From Syngnathus acus (lineage: Eukaryota; Chordata; Actinopteri; Syngnathiformes; Syngnathidae), in contig NC_051101.1 in NCBI RefSeq assembly GCF_901709675.1, positions 2,412,501 to 2,476,500 of the forward strand: 64,000 nucleotides of DNA, in the 5' to 3' direction. Shown piece after piece: positions 1-13,721 of the stretch. Both the position numbers and the translations under genes were made by a program. The notes beneath the pieces were generated by a model. It searched no databases. It was not told the origin of the DNA and saw only the letters and a program-made list of their open reading frames with translations. Numbering within the stretch: position 1 is the first letter of the stretch; every line of letters begins with the position of its first letter.

Positions 1-3000
1 GATGAGTGACAGCATAGCAATGACGGGAAAGCGCCCTTAGGGCTTTCTCCGAGAATTCACGTGGAGCAGCGTTCCGTGTGGACGCAGTAGAACGTAGAAA
101 GCTCCCCGTGGGGTGTTAAGGCCGTTCATGTAGTGAACCTGCTAATTGTGGAGGGCGCAGCGCCGGGAGTGGCGGATCCATACATTTGATTGATTCATCA
201 GCTCTGAGCTGTCAACACAAGCGCTTGATCGATGGCGCCGTTGTCGTCGACGCTCGCGCGCGTTGGCAGGGGGCACCGCGAGGCATATTTTTAACCTCAC
301 ACCTTTCTTGAAACTTGCACACACACACACCAGCACCAGTGTTCCCAGTGACCTTGGATTCACACCACCCACCCATCTGTCCGTCCGTCCATCATCCGCT
401 GTCCATTCGGGCGGCAATCTGTTTTGCGCTACCGAGTCATCGATCAGCCACGTCTTGTTCATCGATTTGAGGCTGCGCACGTTGTAGTGAGGGCGGCTGA
501 TTGTTGCCAGATCTGTGCCACCAACCTTCAGCACGTCCATCTCTGCCTTCATCGGGCCTTCATTGCGGCGCGACCTGAGTGGGCGGCTCCTCTTACGAAG
601 CATTTCTGCTCAAATAGCAAAGAACGCACGCACGCAAGACGGCGGCCGCTTCTGCACGCAAAGACAAACCAACGGCATAGGAAACCGTCCGGTTGCCGTG
701 GCGACTGCACGACGGCACGCACGGGCTAGGTAAACAAGGATGCCAGTTGCCAAGGGAGACCGCTGCGATCTTGTGCTAAACAAAGAATCGCTAAGTGCTT
801 TGCCGCACACTGTACGCAAGAGCAGATTTCAGCCGCTTTGGAAGAATGAACTGTGCTTTTTTTTTCTTCTTCTAAAAGTACGGAGAGTGCATTTATGCTC
901 AAGTTGGGGCCGTTTTTCTAGTATTAGCGAGTGCTTCAGTGTCACAATACAACTTCGATCGGGCTGTCAATTAAGTATGGCGGCCGCATGTCAGACACGC
1001 CGCGTCCTTGCGCTTTCTTTCCGTGACAGTGCACACGCGTGGAGAGCCTCGCGCGCCTTTCCAGTCAGATTAGCCTCTCATTACTCACGTTCCAATTAAG
1101 ACGTCATTAAGAAGAACCATCTGCATACGAGCGGGCGCTCGCTCGCGTGGTTTTTCTGTTTTTTTGAGCGGCATTCGCGAGGGATGGGGAGTCGCTTCGT
1201 GAGCATGCGATGTGACGTATATGTGACGTATCGTAAAATGGCCGCTCGAAAGCAGAACCTCGCGCATGCACGCGTGAGCCCGCATGCAAACGCGCTCAAA
1301 TTTGCATGCCGTGCCTCTAGTCGACACAAATGGAGACGCGCTCGTGTCTTCACATGCACGGCTCGTACTTTTCTCTGCGCGCCCACAAACACGTCCTCTA
1401 CACACAAGAGTTAATCTTCCTCCCTTCAGTGATGCAGGGAGGATTAGGGGATATTAAATCCTCGGATTATCCAATCAAATCGTATTCTACTCGCTCCCTC
1501 CCCCACCTTGGCAAAATCAGTGGAACAAACCATTGCCCCACATCCAGCGGGAGGGGGGCGGGGGCTATTTGGAACAAGGATTAAAGGACAGTGTTAATTC
1601 ATTTCCATATTTGTATTGGTTGTGTTTTGCTGCAAAATGCTGCAGGGCAATCACCTCCTGCAAAAATCAACGATGGAAGAGATTAGAGTGCACAGCATGA
1701 GAAGAGACAATTATTTTGGGTGCATATGTTAAGCACACACACCCCTCCTCCTCTCAGCAAGCACACACTTTCACATGCGTTTTATTTTTATCCAGCATGA
1801 TTTTATCTCGCGTGATGCCCGCGCTTCCCCGCAGCCATTCTACTCCCTCTTAGCTGGTTGTTTCTTTCTTTCACGACCGTGTCACGTTCGGTCTTGTTTT
1901 GTAAATATATACGGCGAGAGAAGAAGCGCGGATCGGGAAAGTGGAGCGGCGCATCGCGCGCAAAACAGCGCCGCCACCGCAAAATCGTTGCGCGTGCACA
2001 CGACCCTGCTGTTTACACTCTTTTGCAGCTGGATGAAAACGGCGGCGGAGCGGACGAGCTCACAGCCCCTCCTCTTCCTCATCGTGTTGGTTTTTGCATC
2101 CGCCGGGTTGCTTAGCAACCTGGCATCTCGCTCAGCCCCGTCGCCTGGTAACCGGGGTCCGCTAGCATCATAGAAGCCCCCCGCCCCCGCAGCCGTCCGC
2201 TTTTCACACCTGAAGAGTACGTGACAACCATGCCTTCTTGATCTGCCATTTTCTTTCAAGCCCCGCCCCCCCCAGAAAAATATGGCATGAAAGTGTGCAC
2301 AGAGCAGAGCTAACCACCTTGTCGATTTGTCTAACATGAGTGTGTTTTTTGTCAGAGCATTCTGCATGAGGGAGGCGAGCACAGCGCTCAGTGAAATTTG
2401 ATCCTTTGGATTTAGCGTCGCATAATCCAACAGGACTACGGCGGATAAATGCTCGACCTATGCGCTCGGAGCTTCTTTCTATTTTGGGGGGGAGTCTAAG
2501 TCCTTTGGGAAATGAGCTGAGGAATTAAAAAGGCAGCTCAAATCCATACAAATTCATGATTGCAAAAAAAAAAAAAAAAAAAAGGAATGATGAGATTACT
2601 TTGCAGGCAGAGCACATTTGGCGAGTTGAAAAAGCGGAAACGGAAAAGTACAGAATCATGTCACATGTCTATTTTTTTGTCCTGTCATGTTGGATTCGAA
2701 GCATTTGGGAGACTGGAAGGCACTTTCTCCCTTATGGATCCACACTTTTGGATTTCGACATGAATGACCTCGGCTGGGTTTCGTGTAGCATAACGCTAAG
2801 AATGCAATTGAAAATTTACAGATCAACTTTAAGCTCATTCAATACATTTTTCAAAAACTCGGATGAAACCATTTCATCTTCAGCATCGACATACAACCAA
2901 CAAATCATTGACATGACCGTCAGCGGGCCGAAGTGTGCCGGGACTGAGATTGCAGTCAAAAGGTCGCAGGCCAAGCGCCACCAGAGTCCTGTCACGGCCC

Positions 3001-3939
3001 GAATTGTCCGACCGCGCACACACCAGTAGCCGACGTCTTTGTCCCAAAGTGACAGAAGTGCGGCCAGACGTCACCCCGCCGGCGCCGCCGCCTCCCGCAG
3101 ATGCCATTCTTCCCCACAGCAGCCACCCGGCCCTTCCTCCACGCAAACTTTTGTCTGTCTTCCTCCTTCTCGCTAAGCCCCGCCCCCTTGCACCTCCCAG
3201 TCTCGCCCGACAGCATTCATGGCAAACCTCTTCATGAGCCCGACCGCTCCTGAGAGGCCCAGACTCCTTTTTCATCCTGACACGTTCCATTCACTCCTCA
3301 TATGGCTCCCTCCATACGTCTGCCCGTGTGCTAATGTTAGCATATACCACACACTCAGTTTCCTTAATAGCTAACTCTAACCTTGAACGTAACTCGCTAC
3401 GTCAAACGTCGTCCGTCGCGCCTCATAAAAGAAAAAGTGTCATCGACGCCAAGCGAACGGAGGACAGGATGCTGGCATACGACGAGAAAAAAAGTCAGAA
3501 TACTCAGGGAGAAGATGATATTAGAAACTTGCCATTTTATAATTTAAGAGTGGGCGAGCAGGTCCGCGCGAGTGCCGGTCGACGTACAAGAAAGATCCAA
3601 TCCTGCTCATCACGTGCCTCATCACAAGCACGCCAAATTTATTCACAAGAGCGGCTGGGCTACAAATGTTCTTGGTTGTGTGCGTGTGTGTGTGCGTGTG
3701 TGTGAGAAAGACGACGCATGGATCTGCGTGTGCGTGTTCCAAAGAGGCAGGTTTCTCTCTAGGGTCAGACTTTTATGAGAGGATGATTAGATTCCGCTTA
3801 ATTTTTGTGGTGAAATATGAGGCAGGCTTTCTTTCTCTCGCTCTCTCTGTCTCCATGTTGCCAAATGCGCTCACACACGGCAAAGACTTTTGTATGAAAC
3901 AAACAGGCTAAATCCCTATCGGTCTTAGCTATACACCAA

Positions 3940-3957
3940 CCCCCCCCCCCCCCCCCC
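3940..3957. repeat. poly-C tract
   Basis: An uninterrupted run of 18 C lies inside the CELF3 intron. Its length is likely unstable and may be miscalled in the assembly. Confidence 0.9.
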
Positions 3958-4432
3958 AAACTCAGGCTCCACCTCTTTCTCTCCACTCACAACACACACA
4001 CTTGATTCTACATTTGTCACCCTACTCCCATCCCACACACAGCGAAGATAAAAATAGGGAATCAGAATGAGGGAAGGGGCGGGGTGGGGTGGGGGGAGTG
4101 GGCGATACACATCACAAACACCATCAGGCGGGGCGAGATAGAGGCGGAGGAGGAGAAAGGAGAGAAAGAGAAAATGAAAGAAGGAAGCAAGAGGAAGCAC
4201 GCTTGCATTCTAAATTGAAAGTGCAGCAGTAAGCAGTGAAGGGGAATAGTAAACAGTGCTGCTGACCATATAAATATGCTAAATTAGCCCACAAAGTCAC
4301 CCTAGTGGATAATTGCTCATCATGGCTTTGCCCCGTCGGGAGGCCTCCTGCCGGGCATCTTCCATTCCAAGTGGAAAAACACGTGCCAACTTACACGCTT
4401 TGCACGGACCGTACGTCATATTAGTCGTTCTT

Positions 4433-4458
4433 TGCAGAGGATAAAGAATACATGCATG
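4433..4458 (+). repeat. dispersed motif 1, copy A
   Basis: This plus-strand copy carries the core GAGGATAAAGAATA followed by CATGCATG. Five more copies in the window lie in the opposite orientation. It sits at the start of a region of diverged, repeat-like sequence (about 4420-4950). Confidence 0.5.
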
Positions 4459-5638
4459 TAAGTATTGCTACATGTGCTGCAGCACCGTCTGTGCTCAGAT
4501 ATCCGTGACTTAAAGGTTAAAAGGGGTATGACACTGCCGCATAGATGCTAATTGTTGGCCCATGTGCCGATCAATGGACCATATCTGTACAATAAAAGTC
4601 AGTCAGATTGATTTATATGAAGATCCCAACCGCTCTTTCAGCTGCAGTAATAGTCGTTGTTTTTCACAGAGGCTAAACGAAAATGGGCCTACGAGTAGTT
4701 TGGTATTGTCTATCTACATGTGTTGCTGCACCCTTTATGTTTAAATACACACTGCTTCAATGCTTTTAACCAACTAGGGATGACTAATAGCACCTTTTTG
4801 TCAATTAACACAATGATGAATATAATGACGGATTCTTTTGTTGCCATTTGCGCCACTTGTGTCATTGTCTATAATTTCCTTGATGACACAAAATCATCGG
4901 TGACGATACGACTGCCGCACAACGGCTAACCGGGATCGGCCTCAAACTCCTTTCGCAGTGGCCGCTTGAGTATTGCGTCATGTCCGTGCACCTTTAAATC
5001 AATAGCGTGACTACAAAGTGCATATTTTCACAAGCAAGTGCATTGATACATTGCTGCTGGAACAATGATGCAGATTAATAATTTAGCAGGCATCCAGTGT
5101 GTCATGGGAAGCGAAGCACACGTGTGTGTGTGGGGGTGTGTGTGTATGTGTGCATGTGTGTGCGTGCGTGTGTGGATAGGCTAGGCTCTAATTAAAGAAG
5201 AGCGTTCCCAGGACAGCAGTGAAGCATGACAGCACATACCTGCTAAGCTGCTTATCACACTTTAATTTCACCTACACGAAGATTTGGGGAAGTCAGCGTG
5301 ACTGAGCCAAAACGCGTGTTTGTATGTGCCGATTGTGGAGCGACTCTCAAGTGGAACAAAGATGAGGGGAGCGATAACAGGCCAGGGAGGAAAGAGCGGA
5401 TTTGAGAGAGTGAGATCAACAGCGGCGAACAAAAGGAGGAGATAAAGAAAAGATTACAGAGCAGCTGCAGGCCGCCAAAGATCGAGATGGGGGAGAGCGA
5501 GTGAGCGGCCGGCCGAGAGTCGAGCTGATGACGACGTGCGGATCACGGCCGCTTTTGCCTTCATTTGCGTGGGCCTTCATTTGAGTGGCTTTCAGGCAGC
5601 ATGTATGCAAAGTGAACGCAGAAGCACCGGCGGAGGGA

Positions 5639-5658
5639 GGGGGGGGGGGGGGGGGGTT
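5639..5658. repeat. poly-G tract
   Basis: A run of about 20 G lies in the CELF3 intron. It could form a quadruplex and is error-prone to sequence. Confidence 0.9.
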
Positions 5659-6221
5659 CCCTCTGAAATATGATATATACTATGTACATATATGTATTTA
5701 TATCCTAAAATGACCTTGTGTGTCTTGTTAGTATAGCAATATGGTGGCAGGAGGTTGGTGGTCTGTTTCCGAGGTCAGAGGTCAGAGTTAAGCCACGAGG
5801 TTGGGGGGGTGTTTGAGTCTTTGCGACTGACGGCAAAGTCAAAGCTTGCTTTTTAGATGGAATTTGGATTTCAAGGCCAGTCAAAGTGAAAGCAGAAGCA
5901 CACACTCATGCCCAATGATTTGAAAAGGGTTAGGCGCCATCTCAAGGCACCACTCAATGGAAGTTTGGGGACCGATATGAGGCCGAGATCGAGATTATTG
6001 ACTTCATATCCCAGAGGGAATATTGCCGCGACGTCAAATATGGCAAAACATGTCCCAGTATTGCTTTTCAGCCACTGAGCCTGATCAAATCTCTGTACGC
6101 GCGATTTTATTTCCTTAGAAGTAAACAGAAGGTGCAGGATGGAGGCCATCTGCCCATCTGCCTCTTTCTCGTTTGCTCTTCTCCCAGCCGGGTTCGGACC
6201 GACCCATCGTTGAATGGAGCG

Positions 6222-6294
6222 TACACACACACACACACGCACACACGCACACACACGCACACACGCACACACGCACACACACACACACACACAC
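6222..6294. repeat. CA microsatellite with CG interruptions
   Basis: This is about 70 bp of ACAC repeated with periodic ACGC interruptions. It generates long Cys/Val and His/Thr reading frames on both strands that are not genes. Confidence 0.95.
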
Positions 6295-7478
6295 TTCAGC
6301 CCCTCTCGTCCCATGATGAGCCCAGCCAGCACCGGACTATGAAAATGAGTTGTGAGAAACTAATCATGCAGCTTAACAAGTGGAGCTGCGGAGGAGGCTG
6401 CGAGTGTGAGCGTGGCTGTGTGTGTGTGTGAGGGGGGGGGGCATTGTGAAACGGTCAAAAGGGTCAACTAATCAAGAGGAGGGGAAATGAAACGAAGGGT
6501 GAGGGGGGACGGCAGCATAGAGTGGCAGGGTGGGGGGGTGACGGCGATGTAGAGAGGAAGATTTAGAAGAAGGGTCGCCATAAGTGACTGTGAAATGAGA
6601 ATCCGAGGAGGACGAGAGGCCGGGGCGGGGAAGAGGACATTAGGGAAAAAAGGCACATGAAGGCATAGCGGGGAGACATTGCAAAGGAGAAAGGAGCCAG
6701 TGGTAGCCAGAATATGCCGGCAAATTGCGCCAGCGCTCGGGAGCGATAGTGCTGGACATAAAGATGAGCAGAGGACAGATCGAGGATCATGTGAATGCAA
6801 AAGGAGATAATGAAAGGGACGAAGAAAAGGAGAAATTCGCTCAATCCCGGCACAAAATGCAGGTAGACACGAGCGATGGCAGATGTTGGAACATTTGTTG
6901 CGTCACCAACCACCGAGCCAAGAAAAACATTCCTTGTTTGCCAACAACTGAGTAGAAAGCCGAGAAAATCGTAACAGGGCAAAGGCACAGTGGTAAGTTG
7001 ATCACGTCTTTTTAAATGTTTACGTCTTCCAAAGCATAAAACTGACAGTATCTGTTGTACTACTGTCTGTTGTACGCCATTCCAAAAAGTCATGCTAACA
7101 ATGTAGCATCCGTGGCTAACTTTGGCCCATTCATTGCGCTAAAGATAGCTTAGCATTGCTAACACTGCTATTTTGGTGAAGGTTTTTGTCTGTAAATGCG
7201 CCAGGCAGAAGGACGAAGAATAAAAAATCATCAATTCAACGTATCAGGAGGGGGAAAGGTCAGCGGATGAGTCGAAGGCCGCAGTTGGGAAATGAATTTG
7301 ACAGAAAGGTCAGCCCCCTCGGAGGGGCCCTAATTGGATGAACGCCGCATGTTGCCTGCCGCCTTTGTATGTCTGACATCATGCCGTGATTCCGACCGGG
7401 AGGCGGGCTCGCCCGTGTGCTTGTTGCATGAGTTGCGTGAAGGGTTCGGACGGCGTGCGCGAGTCGCAAGTGACTTAC

Positions 7479-9075
7479 CCCCGGTAGTGTTTTCTGCTCG
7501 TGCAGGGCGCTCTGGGCTTTCAGCGCTGACTCCCTCGCGCAGTACGTCAGAAAGGCGCATCCTGTCACAAAGACAAGCAGTGAGGAGCCAGGAGGGAGGA
7601 GGAGGCCGCTTCGGGCTCAAATATTCTGCTGCACTCTATCGGATTCCCCCTACACACGACCCCACTACAGCGTGACTGAAGGACTCCTGCAGGACCCCCC
7701 CCAACCCCCCTACCCCTGATGACTTGTCAGCTGCCACGAGGGACTTACAGATATGAATATTCACATTCATGCACTGCAAGGATGGCTAAGAGCAGCATGA
7801 TGATGCACTTTAGAGCAGAGGACACCGCACGGCACGCACGTCACGGCACGCACACGGCACGGCACCACAGACGTGTGCGCGGGGTCGAGCGGGCCGAGCC
7901 GCCGCACAGTCACTCACTGACGTCTACGCTGGCTGCATATACCAACCACGAGGCATGCCTCACGATCACTCCAAATACCCCGTCCCCCCCAATCGCTGCT
8001 TGCCTACGGGCTGTACCTGCGTCTGCATGTGTGAGGGAGGCTGGCCAGAGCCGTTTACTACACCTGTCACCAGCACTAAGACAACAAGATTGGCAGCAGG
8101 TTAGCATCCCGGTAACAGCCTGATGAAGGTACGTAGGGCAAAGAGGAAGACGGGACACCGTGATCGGGATGGAGGGAGGGGGGTGAGGGAGGGAGGAGGG
8201 GAGGGAGGTTCGGACGACAGCAGAAGCCACAAAGTGGATGGAACTTGCCAGAAGCGGCTGTTGAGATGACTCCCGCAAAATGTCCTGGGCCTCATTTCAG
8301 ACTGTGCCAGAGCACCACGTTGACGTCAAGTTTATATTTTCTTGGCAAACACATTTTTTCATACGAAAAGATGGCCGAGCCTTCGCGTCAAACAGAACTT
8401 TTTACTTTAGCACCAATGAGATCCGCGCGACTTTGTCTCATCGATTCACGGTTAACTTGATTGTCCAGCGGTCGTCCGTCCGTGAGAGCAGAGCGATTGA
8501 GTTTTTTCCAAAGATGACATTTGCAGCATGCATGTTTACAAGGGACGGACAAGAGACACACGCGCACGCACACGCATGCATCTTGTGGTCCATCTCATTG
8601 CTTTAAGAGGAGCTTACTATGACTGAGCGGATTCTCAAAGCAGCAGATTCTTTTGCTTGTATCACACGGGTTTACAGGCCCATTACCCTGATTGGCGCGT
8701 ACAGCCTAATCTGCCTCATAACACACACGCACGCACGCGCGCGCACACACGCACGGGCACACACACGCCCCTCTGACATCTCAAGTTTGCCTGGCCTTCT
8801 CTTTACAGATTCGAGTTGGAAGAGTTTGCAGAGCATTGCGTGTTTTCCCCATGTCATGCCGCAGGAGACGGAAGGGGGTGTGACCGTTTCCATGGCGACA
8901 TCTATCCGCCAGTGCAATCCGTGTGCTCACCTTTGTGCATGCCCGTGTATTTGTCCTTGATGACGGTGAGCTCGTAGATTTTGCCAAACTGCTCAAAGAT
9001 GGGCTTGAGGTCCTTCTCCTCCAGATTCCGAGGAATCTGCCCCACAAATAGTTTGATGGCGTCTGCCTCCTTCAT
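7479..9075 (-). CDS. celf3: CELF3, CUGBP Elav-like family member 3 (first two coding exons)
   Basis: CELF proteins bind U/G-rich RNA and control alternative splicing and translation; CELF3 is mainly neural. Two exons are visible: 9075-8931 (start codon, 145 nt, donor GTGAGC) and 7561-7479 (83 nt, acceptor CAG, donor GTAAGT). They encode the start of RRM1: [20 protein letters not shown] with the RNP2 core LFVGQI, then KDKYTGMHK joined across the phase-1 junction to [20 protein letters not shown], which holds RNP1. Both exon lengths and phase match the family. The rest of RRM1, RRM2, the linker and RRM3 lie off the window. CELF4, 5 and 6 are close in sequence. CELF3 is preferred because its human orthologue lies near ADAMTSL4, TARS2 and PRPF3 on 1q21. 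The 5' untranslated exons are not placed. Confidence 0.9.
8720..8770. repeat. CA/CG-rich simple repeat
   Basis: Alternating ACAC and GCGC purine-pyrimidine sequence within CELF3 intron 1. It could adopt Z-DNA, but nothing else is visible. Confidence 0.8.
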
Positions 9076-12000
9076 CGGGACGGAGCGGGGCGGGGAGGGG
9101 AAGGGGGGTTCGGGAGGGGGGCTTGTTCAAGGACCAGGAGTGGCCGGTGTTTGCTGAATCTAAAGAATGGAAAATACAAAACGTTAGGAGGCTGGTGGGG
9201 GCCAAAGTCCAGCTCGGGAGCCATTTGCAGCCTCCACTGGTTTTACTTTTTGCTGACATTTATACTATTTGGGGGGGGACATGTTACGTTTCGGTTCGGT
9301 CAGGATGAGCCAAGAATTCCTTGAGGTGCTACTTGCATGGTGTCAAAGGTTGGAGAACTGCAGAAATAAGAGAAGCTTTTCACAAGCTTCTTCAAGTGAC
9401 TCAATTTAGATACACTTGGGAAAGCCAGTGATGAAGTGACCTTCTCAAAGCACGAGCAACTTAGTGAAGACTTTTGAATAGAACAAGCTCGGAGGATTAG
9501 TGGCTTGCACATCTGCCTTCAAACTTTTGGCCCTTCCTTTGTGGCGCTTGGGCAACCGACGGCACTTGAACAACGGAGGCCCCCAAGGCTTTATGCCGAG
9601 CCTCTTGCCGTATTCCCTCAACAATCATGACAGCGTGAGCCTGTCCTCCATGACAAAGACACATTGCCACGAGCGTCTTAAAGAAGCACAAGGGGCTTTT
9701 TTTTTTTCTTTTTCAAAGTTCGGACACAAGCTTCAGCTCGTAAAGGATAGACATATCTCCAAAAATTTCATCATTTAATCCATTTGATTTGTAGGCGCAA
9801 TAAATGATTTGAAAATATCCAGCTTGAACGTGAAAATGCACACGACTGAATCGTGATTGTGTGCGTGCACGCGCCTGATGACAAAGAGCTGCTTCTGCTC
9901 AAACAATTATGCTAATTTTAATGAGCCAATCTAAAAACAATAATGGCACCGTTTCCCTTCGATCAAAAGAACATGAATGGGGGGGTGGGGAGGGGTGAGG
10001 CAAGGTGGGAGGTGTGTGCGTGCGCGTGTTACCTTTTCGGTGGAGAAAGCAGCCGCGAGGATGCCTACAAGTGCAGAAAGGGAGAACATGATTGCATCGG
10101 ACGGGCTTCTTTGTTTAGGGAGCTGGAGGTTACAACACGGATGTCATGGGGGGGGGAGTCGGGGGGCTCCCTTTGCTCTTTGTCCGACACCCCCACCCCC
10201 TTCCCTCCCTTCCTAAATGTACACACACAGAGTGGTGTAGGGTAATGGCATGTTTCAAAGTCTTACCTTTTGCAGGTGAAGCTTGTGACAAAAAGGGAGG
10301 GAGGGATGCTCGTGGGCTCGCCTTCCTCTCGTGCGGCGGCTCTTCTTTGTGCCTCCTCCTCCTCCTCGGATACTACAAGTTATGTCTTTGGAAAAAAGAA
10401 GCCCAGAGGAAGACTATTCTCAGCAACTAAGTAAGTGTCAAACACTTGTCAAGAAGAAAAGGAGGTCAAGGGAAAAACAACAACGGCGACTTGTTCGAGC
10501 TAGCTTCTTTTCACTTTCACGACGTGATGACAAACTAAATGGCGGGCGAAAAGAGCTTAATTGCTGCTAGTGAAAAAAGAAAACAAAACGTGCTTTTCTC
10601 TTCTTCTTCCTCCAAGCTCGTCGTGACTGTTCCCAGTTGCTCTGTTTTTGTTGTTGCTGTTGTTTTGTTGAGGGTGAAACGTGTGGTTCGTGCGCCCGCT
10701 TGCGTCTCGCCCGACCGACGGTTGCCTTTGCTTTCCTTCCTTTCACATCTTCTGCCGGTATCCTCGCTCCCCCTTTCCCTCCCCTCCCCCCGCCTGTGAC
10801 GTACTTCGGGAACCGTCTCCAAATAGCATACACGTTTGCACAAAATACACGGAGCCCGGCTCTTTGACGCCAACATTCCCGCCGACAAACAAAATAGAGA
10901 GAATCAGTGTTGTACGTCCAGCTAAATAATGACAAATATATGTTTGTCCAACAGTTTTGACGGCAATTTGCGGCTGCGCAAATGTAGACGTTGCCTTAGC
11001 GTCGACGCCTATTGTTCTTGCCTGGAGCCCTGGCCTTGGTGCTGAAAGTAAACGCCCCCTTTTATTTGACTCTTTCGGTGGGAAACAAAGTACGATCACG
11101 CGAACGACAAGAATTCTGTCCCTGATGAGAATGCTTTAGTTTATAAGAGCGCTTCACAACTGCCGCTCCCCTGGGTGGGACCTCCCATCTTGTTTGCGAC
11201 CCACTTTTGCGTAGGTTGAAATCATAAACGACGTGTGTCAGATGCGCGCCTCAGACGTCACGCGTGCACGCGCTCACGACCGACTACAGCTGCCGCTCAC
11301 GCCGGAGAGCGAAATCACGCTCACGCCCACTCCGCGTAATAACGGAAGGGGAGGAGGTGGAAGGATTTGGCCTACTTTCCGCTCAACTCAATGGGCACGC
11401 GGCGACCTAACCTGACGTATACGCGTGTCTTGGTGTGAAAGGGGGGCTGCCTCCTTACCTCCTGCAACCCTGCCACATATACATCCACTCACTCGCACGT
11501 ATAGCCCCACGCCTTCTCACGACACCCGGCAGAGGCAGATTAGCTACGGACGCAGGGCCCCGAGGAGGTGCAAGCAACAAGGCCGCGCGCCACCGGAGTT
11601 CATTGAGAATCTCCCCGCGCGGCCAAGACTCAGTTCTAAGGCACGCTACGCATGCACGACTACAAGGAAAGTGTGCGTTATGGCCACTCACTCCCAGGTG
11701 CAAATGTGCAGAATCCCTTTTACCTTACCTTCAGGTGAAAAACAATCTCGTACAAAAAGTAATTTTATCGTTAGTTTTAACTACTGTCCAAATGTGTTAC
11801 CACTTAAAATATGTAAGCTATTTTTTGCAAGCTATGTTTTAAACCTAAGCAAAGTTTTTTCAAAACAAGCTTTCCTTCGCATTTGAACCATTTAACAGAG
11901 TGAAGAAGCGGAAGACATTTTTGGCGCACTTGGTCCTGGAGTTTGTTTTCGGTGGCAAATTGGCCAGCAGGTGCTCAGATTGAGTCAAACGGTTAGTCCA

Positions 12001-13721
12001 GGCCAGGCAGCGGATTGACAAGAAAAAATCTATCAGTGCTTCCCAAGGTTCGGAAACAATTTAACCATCAGCTTTAAATAGAAGACATTTTATGAGCAGC
12101 ACGGTGACTGCGTGTCTCGCCACTGAGAGGTTTTGGCGCTCGCACTTTCCGGTGTGACGTTCGCACGTTTCTTCTCATCCACGTTCCAGAAAACACGCAC
12201 GTTTGCTTAATCGAAGAGTCCAAACTGTCCATAAATGTGAAAGGCGTTCTACGTACATCTCGTTTAGGTAACTCTTGTCTTATTGTCCTAAATAAGCTTG
12301 AGAAACACTGATGACTCATAACACAACTCAATGGCGCCGTCCATTGACGGACCGCGTAACAGCGCCTTTTTCCCCATCTGACAATCAACGGAAGCCTTCA
12401 TTGATCCGCTTTTTTAGTTTTATTCTGTTGACTTAAGCATTAAGGTCGTAAGTGTGTCACACTGTTTTGTGTACTATGAGATGTGCGCGCGTGCGTGTGT
12501 GTGCACGCAGAAACAAAAGGTGCCTTTGTAATAAAAATCTGGTGGTTGCTAGGGGGAGAAATAGCACAAAAATAAATTACATGTTCTTTGATACAGATAA
12601 ATTACTGTCCTTTCTTTCTTTATCATATACTTCAAAAGTGGCTACAAAGGAGAGACAGATAAACAGACTGAGAGATTCTCTTCAAGTCAGCGATATGCTA
12701 GTTAGCTGTGGATAAAATCCTTCTATGTCAACTATACAATACTGAGTTAAAAAATAGAAGCGCTTACTATGTTCAAAACGTCTTATACACAAGAAAAACA
12801 TACATCATATACACATGGCTCACCTTACAAGTGGGAGCGTGGCTACTGATTTTGTGCTGTGTGGGAGGTACAAAAAAAAAAAAAAAATGGAACCGATGAA
12901 GGTCCTCACACATACACACAATATGTACAGTTGATCGATCAGCACATTGTGCTCAATATTTACTGGGTGGGTTTTTCTTTTTAAAGGCAGACCGCCCGAA
13001 GACTGCTGGGAGAGGCTTCAGCACGCCCGCAAGAGGATGAGAAGATGAATGGATGGATGAATAACAAGACTTTTGCGAATTATTGGATTTGGACACAGTG
13101 AATATGATCTTGGTCAGTTTGTGATTTCATGATAATTAGCTCGATTTAAATTCAGCTTAATTTCACCTTTGCTGTGCTATCACGTTGACTTTTTGCGCAT
13201 TTTAACACATTTGGTCATTCACTGCCTCCTTTGGTTTATCTTTCAAAAAAAGAAGAATGCGAGAAGGGCACTTGAAGGGAATATTTTTGGCAAACAAAGA
13301 CGGTGGAAATCCTCGGTCGGTTGACCATAGAGAGGCTGCGGTGTGCACAAAGACAAAAAAATCAAAACAGTTCGCTTTGCCCCGCATGATGCGCTTATTG
13401 TAGTTTTCCTTCCAGGGCTCTAATTTTGGAAATCTGGCACAGCGCCTGGCAAATTTCTGCAAAAAATCAAGTTTGACCCATGCAATGTTGGTCACTTGGC
13501 AGACGATCTCCGAGAGGGAGGTCTGCGCCGCCGTGGGAATGATCACGGCCAACCTTGATCAGTGGCACATCTCTGTTGTGCGCTGGGTACTTCCCGTGCC
13601 CCCCACTGGGATGATTTCAAAAAAATAAGTTGAGCCCTTCGAGTTGGAGGAGTGCATCTGTTTAAAATAGATGGGGGGGGGGATGCAACCGGGACCCGAT
13701 CTGGAAGCTGTGAGTTTCCCG
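9076..13721. other. CELF3 upstream region and ADAMTSL4 3' flank
   Basis: No coding exon was recognised. The end nearest CELF3 should hold its 5' UTR. The stretch from about 10.3 to 11.7 kb is relatively GC- and CpG-rich and is a candidate for the CELF3 promoter or leader exons, by position only. The end nearest ADAMTSL4 should hold its 3' UTR. A minus-strand AATAAA at 12424-12419, about 1.3 kb past the stop, is one possible poly(A) signal. A retroposon tail lies at about 12985-13070. Confidence 0.5.
12985..13070 (+). mobile_element. 3' tail of a fish retroposon (LINE/SINE-type), fragment
   Basis: The segment reads GAAGACTGCTGGGAGAGGCT, then a CAGCACGCCCGC block and a short ATGGATGGATGAAT tail. 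This matches the widespread vertebrate retroposon 3' end that finishes in ATGG-type repeats. Only the tail remains. The family was recognised from memory; a RepeatMasker run would name it. Confidence 0.6.

Larger units (their letters stand above)
1..7478 (-). other. celf3: CELF3 intron 2 (partial), no exon recognised
   Basis: This block follows the donor of CELF3 coding exon 2 on the minus strand and runs off the window. The next conserved CELF exon, which begins MNRPIQVKPADSESRG in relatives, was looked for and not found, so the intron is at least 7.4 kb. The block holds simple repeats, a poly-A run at 2564-2583, a C run at 3940-3957 and a G run at 5639-5658. Diverged repeat-like copies lie at about 4420-4950. 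An open minus-strand frame at 142-603 is not recognised and is treated under findings. Confidence 0.7.

Noticed and set aside
6107-6431. Open frames around the CA tract in the CELF3 intron
   Set aside because: Dinucleotide repeats keep all frames open; there are no splice signals or similarity.
7479-9075. Assignment to CELF4, CELF5 or CELF6
   Set aside because: The two exons alone are near-identical across the family; linkage to the 1q21 genes and the [10 protein letters not shown] start favour CELF3, though paralogy is not fully excluded.
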